Under the pieces are notes generated by a model. That model searched no databases. It saw only the letters and a list, made by a program, of their open reading frames with translations, and had not been told where the DNA came from. A stretch of 14,421 nucleotides of DNA, from assembly GCA_018816605.1 (NCBI GenBank), contig JAHIVS010000554.1, forward strand, positions 1 to 14,421. The letters run 5' to 3'. The first letter of the stretch is position 1; the number at the start of each line of letters is the position of its first letter. Position numbers and translations under genes: made by a program. Source of the DNA: Pseudomonadota bacterium. GTDB lineage: Bacteria > Desulfobacterota > Desulfobacteria > Desulfobacterales > Desulfobacteraceae. Below, piece by piece: positions 1-6,757 of this stretch.

Positions 1-117
1 ATTAACACCGGGAACAACCACCATTCTGATGATGGTTTCCTTTCCCATGCGGGACAGGGTTTGAAGGTTCTCAAGGATTCTCTTGTTACGCTTTCCACAA
101 TACTTTATCTCTCTTGT
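1..117 (-). pseudogene. Fragment of a glycyl-radical-enzyme activating protein (radical SAM), truncated at its N-terminus and cut by the window edge
   Basis: Read leftward from about 117, one open frame gives NKRILENLQTLSRMGKETII followed by RMVVVPGVN. This matches the central part of pyruvate formate-lyase-type activating enzymes, where a segment like N-ERILENI-LS--G---IIR-P-IPG-ND precedes the late strands of the radical SAM barrel. Those enzymes abstract hydrogen from SAM to install the glycyl radical in a partner. The N-terminal part, including the CxxxCxxC iron-sulfur motif, is absent: upstream in the same frame there is no activase-like sequence, and the neighbouring frame is instead the tail of a glycyl radical enzyme. 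No start codon or ribosome site fits. The frame is still open at position 1, so the rest of the C-terminal half may survive outside the window. Family assignment is from recognised motifs; the reading as a relic is an inference. Confidence 0.72.
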
Positions 118-233
118 GCCTGCCGAAGGGTCTGGGCATCACAAACATTGAACCGGATGTGGTGGCGGCCGTATGTGAAGTAGGTTCTGATCAGACTTGC
201 AAGTTTATGTATGCCAATGTCTCCTTTCGATCC
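105..233 (-). pseudogene. C-terminal fragment of a glycyl radical enzyme (pyruvate formate-lyase/dehydratase type), broken before the glycyl radical loop
   Basis: The minus-strand frame ending in TAA at 105-107 reads GDIGIHKLASLIRTYF, then HHIRFNVCDAQTLRQAQER. This is the well-conserved stretch near the end of glycyl radical enzymes (typically KLASLIRTYF-LGG-H-QFNVVSA-TLRDAQ--PE). In an intact enzyme the next residues lead into the RVxGYSAxF loop that carries the radical. Here the frame stops at QAQER and that loop is gone. Within a few bases, in the next frame, activase sequence begins. The N-terminal several hundred residues are also absent; the fragment sits inside and just beyond the 3' end of the hydrolase gene, in another frame of the same strand. 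It cannot be functional. Which glycyl radical subfamily it came from cannot be told from so short a piece. Confidence 0.75.
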
Positions 234-1467
234 TGTACCGAATGGTCTCCTGATCCGCAAGCCGTGTGACTGCTGCATACAAAAGCGCACACCCGGCGGC
301 AATATCTGAAAAACGGGAATTTTCAACAATATTGTGGCTTATCCCCTTTATGCTGGGAATAAAGATCATGCCGGCAGCTGTAATTTTTGCCATGTTCATG
401 GCATCATGGCCGGCGCCGCTCGGCAGTTTCTTATAGCCCAGGCCTGCATTCCCGGCTTCCTGTTCCAGAAGGGCGATGATGTTTTCAGACAAGGGGACAG
501 GTGCTTCATCCGAGATCATTTCACAGGCGATTTCAAGGCCCCGCTTTGCCCTGACCCTGTCCACAAGGGCCAGAATCTTCTTGACCGCCCGGTCCTTGTC
601 GCTTTTACAAATATCCCTCAGGTCGATGCCCAGGTCCACCTGTCCCGGCACCACATTCATGGATCCTGGCAGGATGTGTGCAACCCCCACGGTGGCAACG
701 GTTTTCTCACCTGCCCCAGAGGAGGCTATTTTCTCCACACCCAGGATCACTTCACTGGCGCCTGCCAGGGCATCCTTTCGCAGGTTCATGGGGGTGGTGC
801 CGGAATGGTCTGCCCTGCCGAAAATAGAGACGTTGAACCGTGTGGGCGCCGCAATGGCTGTTACAATTCCCACCGGACAGTTTTCGTGTTCAAGAACAGG
901 GCCCTGCTCAATGTGCAGCTCAATAAAGGCATGGACCTCCTCTTTCAAAGGGCCTGCCTGATCCGGGGCATACCCTGACTTGCCAAGGGCCTGGTAAATA
1001 GAGATGCCGTCCCTGTCCGTCGCCTTTCGCAAGTCATCCAGGCCAAGGCTGCCTGCCATAACCTTGCTTCCCACCGTGCTGATGCCGAACCGGCTGGATT
1101 CCTCGCAGGAAAAATTGACAACTTCCACAGGCCGTTGGGTGACGATGCCCCGGTCATTCATGGTCCTGACCACCTCCAGGGCCCCGAGAACACCGATGAC
1201 ACCGTCAAAATGCCCGCCGCCGGGAACCGTATCCAGGTGGGAGCCGGCAAGAACCGGCGGCAGATTTTTTGTTCCCGGCCGTATGCCGCGGATATTGCCG
1301 ACCGGGTCGATGCGGACCCCAAGGCCTGCTGTTTCCATTGCCCGGATCAGATAGGTTCTTGCCCCAAGATCTTCTTTTGAAAAGGCAAGTCTGGTCACCC
1401 CGCCGTTTTCCAGTCTGCCGAATCGGGCAATTGCCTTAAAATCCTTTGAGAATCTGTCAATGTTCAT
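205..1467 (-). CDS. M20-family Zn-dependent hydrolase of the hydantoinase/carbamoylase type (N-carbamoyl-L-amino acid hydrolase or allantoate amidohydrolase)
   Basis: The 420-residue product is a cytosolic binuclear metal amidohydrolase, of the group that cleaves N-carbamoyl amino acids, allantoate or ureidoglycine. Metal-site motifs are all present: SHLDT (H77, D79), HFDG (D88), the CEES pair E122/E123, IELHIEQGP (H185) and GISHN (H378). The dimerisation-domain signature ADHSGTTPM (H221) and GAGHDA (H354, D355) are also intact. The N-terminus aligns well with family starts. The ATG overlaps a preceding TGA as ATGA, with a GGGA element about 9 bases upstream. The last 14 or so residues, after LAD, do not look like the family and seem to be read-through into the glycyl radical enzyme relic. 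Substrate cannot be set from sequence. Both flanks are pseudogenes, so its promoter and expression are uncertain. Confidence 0.9.
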   Translation of the reverse strand: MNIDRFSKDFKAIARFGRLENGGVTRLAFSKEDLGARTYLIRAMETAGLGVRIDPVGNIRGIRPGTKNLPPVLAGSHLDTVPGGGHFDGVIGVLGALEVVRTMNDRGIVTQRPVEVVNFSCEESSRFGISTVGSKVMAGSLGLDDLRKATDRDGISIYQALGKSGYAPDQAGPLKEEVHAFIELHIEQGPVLEHENCPVGIVTAIAAPTRFNVSIFGRADHSGTTPMNLRKDALAGASEVILGVEKIASSGAGEKTVATVGVAHILPGSMNVVPGQVDLGIDLRDICKSDKDRAVKKILALVDRVRAKRGLEIACEMISDEAPVPLSENIIALLEQEAGNAGLGYKKLPSGAGHDAMNMAKITAAGMIFIPSIKGISHNIVENSRFSDIAAGCALLYAAVTRLADQETIRYRIERRHWHT

Positions 1468-1524
1468 GCGTCCATTTCCCTGGTGTCAATTGGATAAAAA
1501 CCCCTTGGTCCTTCAATACACCAT

Positions 1525-2601
1525 TTACCCAGGGTTGTCATGGCCTGTCCGGTTTCTTGCCGGAAACGGGCGGATCTTAAGGTTTCTAAAACGATTGATC
1601 GCCCCGGCCAGTTCCAGACAGCGCAGGCCTGCAAAAAAAACGGGGAAATGGCATCTTCGGGAATCAGCTTGCGCATCTTTTGATCTTTAATTAGAAAATT
1701 GGCAGCCGATGAATCCTCATCCATGAGCAGCAGCCTGGCACCGCCAAGCACAGCTTCGATGACGGCGGCTGCCTCTGAAGTACTGCCGCTGGCATTTTGG
1801 GTTGAAAATCTTGTCGGGTCCACGTTCCCCGGCAGGGTGTCCACGAAACCTGAAATATCCAGACCCGTCACCGCCCTTCCCGGCATTGGGAAGGGTAATC
1901 TCCACTGCCATTTTTCGGGGTGCATAAAACGGAACTGCTCCCTTTAATGGCTCCTGGGAAATGCCGGACCGCCTGGGCAGGATAGCGCCATCCCCCACAA
2001 AGCCAACCAGCCCGAACTGATCCAGACGTTTCTGAAGGTCCAGCATATCCTCAACCACATCGCATTGTTTTTTCAACTGGCCGTCCCGGCCCACGCACTC
2101 CTTAATATGGTCTAGGATTCCGGAGATCTCCCGGTCAAACATCCTTGCTGCCTGCCGGCCGAGAATACGGTTCTGGTGTGATCCGGGCAGACTGATGTGA
2201 AAGGTGATCCAAACATGGGTCCGGGTAAATCTTACCAGATTCCGTTCCAGCACCTGGGGCGGCAAACCGACAGGCTGAAATGAGCCGCTTCCCTGGGCGC
2301 CCCTGTTCTGGCGGGCATGGACCCTTATGCCTTTGTCAAAGGCGCGCACAAGAAAATCGGCCGTGGCCATTGAACGGGCTTTGCCGGACAAACACCCCTC
2401 CCCAAGTCCAAGCTCTGCCAGAGGTAATCGGATCTTGCATACCGATGCCGGCAGGGCCCCGGGACTTGCCTGGACATGGACAAAGCAGAGCTGATATTTT
2501 TCATGGCAGAATATTTTTGCCTTCACTGTTTGATATTCATCAAAGCCATGGCCGTTCAGGGCAATAAAAATCTCCAATAGTCTTTTTATGGTGTTTGCCA
2601 T
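1525..2601 (-). pseudogene. Predicted ATPase of the ABC class (ABC_ATPase/PF09818-like), with two internal deletions including Walker A
   Basis: From an ATG at 2601 (AAGGA ribosome site six bases upstream) the frame encodes about 240 residues typical of this family: PPQVLERN, ILGRQAA, GLVGFVGDGAILPRRSG and VEITLPNAGKG. At about 1880 the family-like sequence jumps to the neighbouring frame, resuming as TGLDISGFVDTLPG, RFSTQNASGSTSEAA and the Walker B segment RLLLMDEDSSAANFLIKD. The missing piece, about 60 residues in relatives, is the glycine-rich Walker A segment. A second jump occurs at an eight-A run (1633-1640 on plus): after AISPF the third frame gives LRCLELAGAINRFRNLKI, which resembles the extreme C-terminus of the family. 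The part normally between, over 100 residues, is gone. Frame stop is at 1525-1527. The role of intact members is unknown to me beyond nucleotide binding. These losses are far too large for sequencing error. Confidence 0.82.
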
Positions 2602-2666
2602 TTTTTTCCTTCGGCCGGGACAGGCGGCATCCCGGATTGTAACATGGAAGCTTCCGCTAAAATTTA

Positions 2667-2698
2667 TGCTTGACAAGCAGTGCAATTACACTAAAAAT
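2667..2698 (+). promoter_or_regulatory. Candidate promoter of the MscS-like gene with a short palindrome over the -35 box
   Basis: A perfect TTGACA at 2670-2675 is followed after 16 bases by TAAAAA (2692-2697), a 4/6 match to the -10 consensus. The -35 box lies inside a 13-base inverted repeat, TGCTTG-A-CAAGCA (2667-2679). The site lies in the 152-base gap between the divergent ATPase relic and the channel gene, about 55 bases upstream of the channel start. The -10 is weak, so this is a prediction only. Confidence 0.4.
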
Positions 2699-2753
2699 CA
2701 GAACAGAAAAAATAGAACAACTATAGCGGTTCAACAGGGGCAGGGAGAAAACC

Positions 2754-3407
2754 ATGAATTCTTTATCGTCTTTTTTTCAAGTCCGTCCGGAAATTATCAT
2801 GGGGGTTTTGTCCAATATTCTGACCATTCTCTTTCTTCTGGCACTGAGTTATTTTTTTCTAAAAGGACTGAAAAAAATTTCAGGTGTCATTGAAGCCGGA
2901 CACTATATTTCCGCCCCTTTTGTTCGCTTTTTCCATTCTGCTTTCAAGTGGCTTGTTCTTGCCGGCACACTTTTACTGATCCTGCAGCAGGTCGGAGTCA
3001 AGCTCAACTATTTATGGACGATCCTGTCGGCAGCCGCTGCAATGGTGGCCATCGGATTTGTAGCCGTCTGGAGCGTGCTGAGCAATTTTCTGTGCACCTT
3101 GATGCTTATTGTTTTTCACCCCTTTCGAATCGGTGATGATATAGAGGTCATTGATCCGGCCATGACCTCGGGCATCAGCGGCAATGTCAGAAATATCAAT
3201 CTGATGTTCACAAGTCTGTATTCCCTTGACCCAAGTAGCGACACGCCGGTGGTGACCCGCATTCCCAACAACCTTTTTTTCCAGAAGATTCTCCGGATGA
3301 AAACCGGGGACAACACCTTCGGCCTGGATAAACAACTTTTTGAAAAAACCTCTCTTTTAAACACAACAGACCGGAATGGAAAAGACCCCATCACAAAAAC
3401 CCAATGA
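2754..3407 (+). CDS. Short MscS-family mechanosensitive channel protein
   Basis: The 217-residue inner-membrane protein carries the core of small-conductance mechanosensitive channels. Hydrophobic helices lie at about residues 16-37, 64-80 and 88-120. The third, rich in Ala/Gly and ending LSNFLCTLMLIVFHPFRIGDDIEV, matches the pore helix and its transition to the beta domain (family pattern SNF--G-----RPFR-GD-I). TRIPNN at 168-173 matches the IPN motif of the beta domain. The protein stops soon after, so most of the C-terminal alpha/beta vestibule seen in the roughly 290-residue E. coli MscS is missing. Short members are known, so this need not be damage. The start is supported by a GGGAG element eight bases upstream. 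It lies 69 bases before thrC on the same strand with no clear terminator between, so co-transcription is possible. Confidence 0.85.
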   Translation: MNSLSSFFQVRPEIIMGVLSNILTILFLLALSYFFLKGLKKISGVIEAGHYISAPFVRFFHSAFKWLVLAGTLLLILQQVGVKLNYLWTILSAAAAMVAIGFVAVWSVLSNFLCTLMLIVFHPFRIGDDIEVIDPAMTSGISGNVRNINLMFTSLYSLDPSSDTPVVTRIPNNLFFQKILRMKTGDNTFGLDKQLFEKTSLLNTTDRNGKDPITKTQ

Positions 3408-3476
3408 TATCCAATAAAAAAATACCACAAAAAATGTGGGCTCACAAGGATTCTCCCCCCTTAAAGGAAACCTGCC

Positions 3477-4949
3477 ATGATTCAGTATATCAGCACCCGG
3501 GGCGGCCAGGCCCCGGTCAGTTTTGACGAAGCCGTTCTCAGGGGATTTGCCGGGGACGGTGGGCTCTTTGTCCCCCAAACCATCCCTAGGATATCCCGGG
3601 AAAGACTCAAGGCGCTGTCCGGACTGTCCTATACCGACCTGGCCTTTGAGATCCTTTCCCTGTTCATTGATCCTGACATTATCCCGGCAGAAAATCTGCG
3701 CCAACTGATCAGGACCAGCTTTGCAGCGTTTGAACACCCGGATATTCTTCCCCTGAAACCCTTGGGCACAGACCCGTCTGTCCTGATCATGGAGCTGTTC
3801 CACGGCCCCACCCTCTCGTTTAAGGATATTGCCATGGGCTTTTTGATCAACACCATGGAGTATCTGCTGGAAAAAAGAGGCGAGCACCTTACCCTGGTGC
3901 TGGCCACCACCGGGGACACCGGCCCTGCGGCAGCCCATGCGGCCGCCGGTAAAAAGACAATTGACTGCTGGCCCCTGTATCCCAAAGGCATGATCACCCG
4001 GGAGCAGGAGCGCCAGATGACCACCCTGGAGGCTGCCAATGTCCACCCTGTGGGGGTTGAAAACTGCCCGGACGGCGGCGATGATATCGACCTTGTGGTG
4101 GCAAGGCTCTTTGCCGACAAGGCCCTGAAGCAACGACTGAACCTGTCCAGCGTCAACTCCATCAACTGGTGCCGGGTCATGGTCCAGTCCATCCATTATT
4201 TTTACGGATATTTTCAGGCCTGCAACACCATTGGCGACCCTGTCATCTTTAGTGTTCCCTCGGGGGCCTGCGGCAATCTCTTTGCCGGACACCTGGCAAA
4301 GGCCATGGGCCTTCCGGTCACGGGGTTTATCTGCGCCAACAACGCCAATAAAACCCTCCATACCGCTTTTTCCACAGGTGTTTTCAAAAAAGAGGACCTC
4401 CAGCAGACCCTTTCGTCGGCCATTGATATTGTGGTGCCCTATAATTTCTGGCGGTTTCTGTATTTTACCACCGGATGTGACCCCAAAAAGGTTTCCGCCT
4501 GGATGGATCAGTTTCAAAAAACAGGTGAAATCCGTTTGGACCCGGCAAGTACGGCTGCCATCGGCAACCAGGTGGCTTCGGTTTCCATTTCCGATGCACA
4601 GACCCTGGATACCATCAGAAACACCTTTGCAAAAAAGGACCCCTATCTTCTGGATCCCCACGGGGCTGTTGCAGTGGCCGCAGCCGCAGCCCTCAAAAAC
4701 ACCTATTCTCCCGGCACCCGGATCATCTGCCTTGCCACGGCCCACCCGGCCAAATTCTCCCGGATAATGACCAAAGCCCTGGGGCCGAACCTGCCGGATC
4801 AGGCCTTTCACCCGTCCCTGATCCGCGCCTCACAGCTCTGCCAGCACCTTCGGACCTGCGAATGCGACCACCTGGAATCTGCCCTGGTCCATGCCATGGA
4901 TCAAGTGGCCCAAAAAAAGAGAGAACCATGGCTGATTATACACACCTGA
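3477..4949 (+). CDS. thrC: Threonine synthase
   Basis: A 490-residue cytosolic PLP enzyme that converts O-phosphohomoserine to threonine, the last step of threonine synthesis. The N-terminus (YISTRGG, then GFAGDGGLFVPQ) is the characteristic threonine synthase opening. HGPTLSFKDIAMGF contains the Schiff-base lysine K116; ATTGDTGPAA (143-152) and the phosphate-binding loop PSGACGN (261-267) follow in the usual order. The length and N-terminal domain fit the longer class typified by E. coli ThrC and fungal enzymes. The start has AAAGGA eight bases upstream. The 3' end overlaps the homoserine kinase start by 22 bases, implying one transcript and likely translational coupling. No sign of damage. 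Confidence 0.95.
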   Translation: MIQYISTRGGQAPVSFDEAVLRGFAGDGGLFVPQTIPRISRERLKALSGLSYTDLAFEILSLFIDPDIIPAENLRQLIRTSFAAFEHPDILPLKPLGTDPSVLIMELFHGPTLSFKDIAMGFLINTMEYLLEKRGEHLTLVLATTGDTGPAAAHAAAGKKTIDCWPLYPKGMITREQERQMTTLEAANVHPVGVENCPDGGDDIDLVVARLFADKALKQRLNLSSVNSINWCRVMVQSIHYFYGYFQACNTIGDPVIFSVPSGACGNLFAGHLAKAMGLPVTGFICANNANKTLHTAFSTGVFKKEDLQQTLSSAIDIVVPYNFWRFLYFTTGCDPKKVSAWMDQFQKTGEIRLDPASTAAIGNQVASVSISDAQTLDTIRNTFAKKDPYLLDPHGAVAVAAAAALKNTYSPGTRIICLATAHPAKFSRIMTKALGPNLPDQAFHPSLIRASQLCQHLRTCECDHLESALVHAMDQVAQKKREPWLIIHT

Positions 4950-5848
4950 CCCCGGAGATCATAAAAGAACTGATCAGAGAATACGATTTGGGAGAACTTG
5001 TCTCCATGGCCCCCCTGGACGGGGGCCAGGCCAACTCCAGCGTGAAAATAAACACCCGGGCAGGGGCCTTTACCCTATCGGTGTGTGACGAGAAAAACCA
5101 GGAAGATATCCGGAACCTCACCCGTGTCCTGACCCATCTTGAGGCCCATAAATTTCCCTGCACCCGGCTTGTGACCACCCGGGACGCTACCCCCTTTATC
5201 CATTACGACGGCAAGCCGGTTTATGTGAAAGCATTTATAGAAGGAGAGGTCTGCCCGAACCTGTCGCCCAAAATGCTGGTCCAGGTGGGAACTGCCATGG
5301 CCAAGCTCCATGGCCTGGATCCGGTCCCGGGTATGGCCGGACACTTTCCCTATGGATTGCAATCCTTTGATGAGATCTTTGATACCAGCCATCCCTATGT
5401 GGACTGGCTGCGGGGCAAAAAAAAGTTTTTGGAAACCGCCATTGATCCGGCCATGAAAAAAGGAGTTATCCACGGGGATATTTTCTGGGACAATCTGGTG
5501 TTTTCCCATGGCCGTCTTACAGCTGTCCTGGATTTTGAGGAGGCGTGTACCTATTACACCCTGTTTGACATGGGCATGGCGGCGGTTGGGTGCTGCGCCC
5601 CAAGGGGAAGCCTTTCCATGGACCGGATAAAACAATTGATAACAGGATACCAGCAGGTCTGCCCTTTGACAAAACCTGAAAAAAAACAATTGAAAATATT
5701 TGTGGAATATGCGGCTGTGTCCGCTTCTTTCTGGCGGTTCCGGCAATACAACCTGCGATATTTTTCTTCTGCCAAAAAGGACAATTACCGGGAATTGTCC
5801 ATTCTGGCAGACCAGGTCCATGCCATGGATGCGGGCTGCTTTTTATAA
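4928..5848 (+). CDS. thrB: Type II homoserine kinase (protein-kinase/aminoglycoside phosphotransferase fold)
   Basis: The 306-residue product has the phosphotransferase fold: N-terminal lobe with FTLSVCDEKNQED (48-60), catalytic loop HGDIFWDN (H182, D184, N189) and metal-binding LDFEEA (D202). The pattern of N-lobe TLxxxEK and C-lobe FWRFRQYN resembles ThrB of alphaproteobacteria and Pseudomonas rather than the GHMP-type enzyme of E. coli. It would phosphorylate homoserine to make the substrate of the preceding threonine synthase, and the 22-base overlap with thrC strongly supports that job. I chose the ATG at 4928 over one 66 bases upstream because MADYTHLTPE matches family starts; an AGAGAG element lies a few bases before it. 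The fold is certain; the substrate rests mainly on context. Confidence 0.85.
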   Translation: MADYTHLTPEIIKELIREYDLGELVSMAPLDGGQANSSVKINTRAGAFTLSVCDEKNQEDIRNLTRVLTHLEAHKFPCTRLVTTRDATPFIHYDGKPVYVKAFIEGEVCPNLSPKMLVQVGTAMAKLHGLDPVPGMAGHFPYGLQSFDEIFDTSHPYVDWLRGKKKFLETAIDPAMKKGVIHGDIFWDNLVFSHGRLTAVLDFEEACTYYTLFDMGMAAVGCCAPRGSLSMDRIKQLITGYQQVCPLTKPEKKQLKIFVEYAAVSASFWRFRQYNLRYFSSAKKDNYRELSILADQVHAMDAGCFL

Positions 5849-5864
5849 CGCATCGCCCCTGGAT

Positions 5865-6518
5865 TTAGTCGGATTTTTTTGGGGATAACTCCATTGGGGT
5901 TGTTTTTTTTAGGTTTGCCTTACCATTGATAAAAAACCGGTTTTTTTCACTGTAGATACGGGTAATCGCCATTCCGATATTAAACTGGTCATCGCTTATC
6001 CGGGCGACAAGGGGTTCAAATTTTTGAATCTCAATGGGGTATTCCGTGCCGTTGGCCAGGGATATCAGCTGCAGCAGACTGGTGGCCAATTCATCTGATT
6101 TGTTTTCATCGGGCTTTTGCAAAAGATAGGGGGTAATGTACAGCAGCTGTGCGGTGGCATCATACCGGAAAGAAACCTTACAGCTAAAGGAGGCATTGAT
6201 GTTGCCAATGTCCATGAGCAGGGGCTTCTTGCCCAGCTGGGTTTCTAATTTTATATTGTTGCCCCGGATGTTCATATCAAACATCAGTTCATCGGATCCG
6301 ATTTTGAAATGATCAATGGCGTCAATCCAAAGGGCTCCTTTTATATGGGGCCCATTTTCAAGCTGGATCGGCAGGGCGGCGTTGATCATTCTGGTGATGG
6401 CAGCTGCGGGAACAGCAATGCCGATTTCATCGGATGCAACCGTTTGGGCATGACTGCCGGAAACAGCAACGACCAGCATCCAGCAGACAAATAGGGTATG
6501 CAGATACCTGTTTTTCAT
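5865..6518 (-). CDS. Exported protein of unknown function
   Basis: The 217-residue product begins with a clear signal peptide: MKNRY, a hydrophobic core to about residue 20, and a likely cleavage after SHA (residue 24), leaving mature QTVAS. There is no lipobox cysteine, so it is probably periplasmic or loosely attached to the outer membrane. The mature part is a succession of short alternating strands (IKLETQLGKKPLLMDI, CKVSFRYDATAQLLYITPYLL) and a helix near ITRMINAALPIQL, recalling YceB/DUF1439-like lipid-binding barrels, but I do not claim that family. Its start has AGAGGT about ten bases upstream. It converges on the homoserine kinase with only 16 bases between stop codons, and I see no terminator there. 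Confidence 0.8.
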   Translation of the reverse strand: MKNRYLHTLFVCWMLVVAVSGSHAQTVASDEIGIAVPAAAITRMINAALPIQLENGPHIKGALWIDAIDHFKIGSDELMFDMNIRGNNIKLETQLGKKPLLMDIGNINASFSCKVSFRYDATAQLLYITPYLLQKPDENKSDELATSLLQLISLANGTEYPIEIQKFEPLVARISDDQFNIGMAITRIYSEKNRFFINGKANLKKTTPMELSPKKSD

Positions 6519-6675
6519 ATTCAGAGACCTCTATTTTTTGTTCATAATTTCAAAAACGACACATGGATCAACCAATTGATAAAGGTTTGATAATAATCAA
6601 AAACCCTTTTTTAGTAAAGCGGTATTTCAACCATAACCCAGGATTTCGCTTTGGGATTTGCCCTGAAGATTATCA

Positions 6676-6704
6676 TTGACATTTACCATCATAGAATTTA
6701 AATT
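6676..6704 (+). promoter_or_regulatory. Promoter of the DUF819/PLP-lyase unit
   Basis: TTGACA (6676-6681, 6/6) and TAAATT (6699-6704, 4/6) are separated by exactly 17 bases. The start of transcription would fall near 6711, about 47 bases before the DUF819 start codon. The same hexamer pair and spacing occur before the TetR gene at 10159-10187. The rest of the gap between the divergent genes (6519-6675) is AT-rich; it holds a short inverted repeat TTTGAT-N4-ATCAAA (6586-6601) that may belong to the exported-protein gene on the other strand. Nothing else is recognisable there. Confidence 0.6.
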
Positions 6705-6716
6705 CACTATAGTGAA
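6703..6716. promoter_or_regulatory. Perfect 14-base palindrome at the transcription start (candidate operator)
   Basis: TTCACTATAGTGAA is its own reverse complement. It overlaps the last bases of the predicted -10 box and covers the expected start site, an ideal place for a repressor. A TetR-type regulator lies at the other end of the unit, but its own promoter carries a different repeat, so the binding protein is unknown. Confidence 0.5.
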
Positions 6717-6757
6717 ATAAAAAGCGTGGCAGTAAATCACTTTCCAAGGAGATTTGT

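Noticed and set aside
334..978. 214-residue open frame on the plus strand
   Set aside because: It is antisense to the hydrolase gene, has no ribosome site and shows no family resemblance.
3425..3439. CCACA-AAAAA-TGTGG hairpin before thrC, followed by a T-run on the minus strand
   Set aside because: The stem is only five A/T-flanked base pairs and there is no minus-strand gene nearby for it to terminate.
3357..4811. 484-residue open frame on the minus strand
   Set aside because: It mirrors thrC; the low-complexity glycine/histidine-rich translation is typical of antisense of a GC-rich gene.
5075..5821. 248-residue open frame on the minus strand
   Set aside because: It is antisense to the homoserine kinase, with no plausible start signal or recognisable domain.
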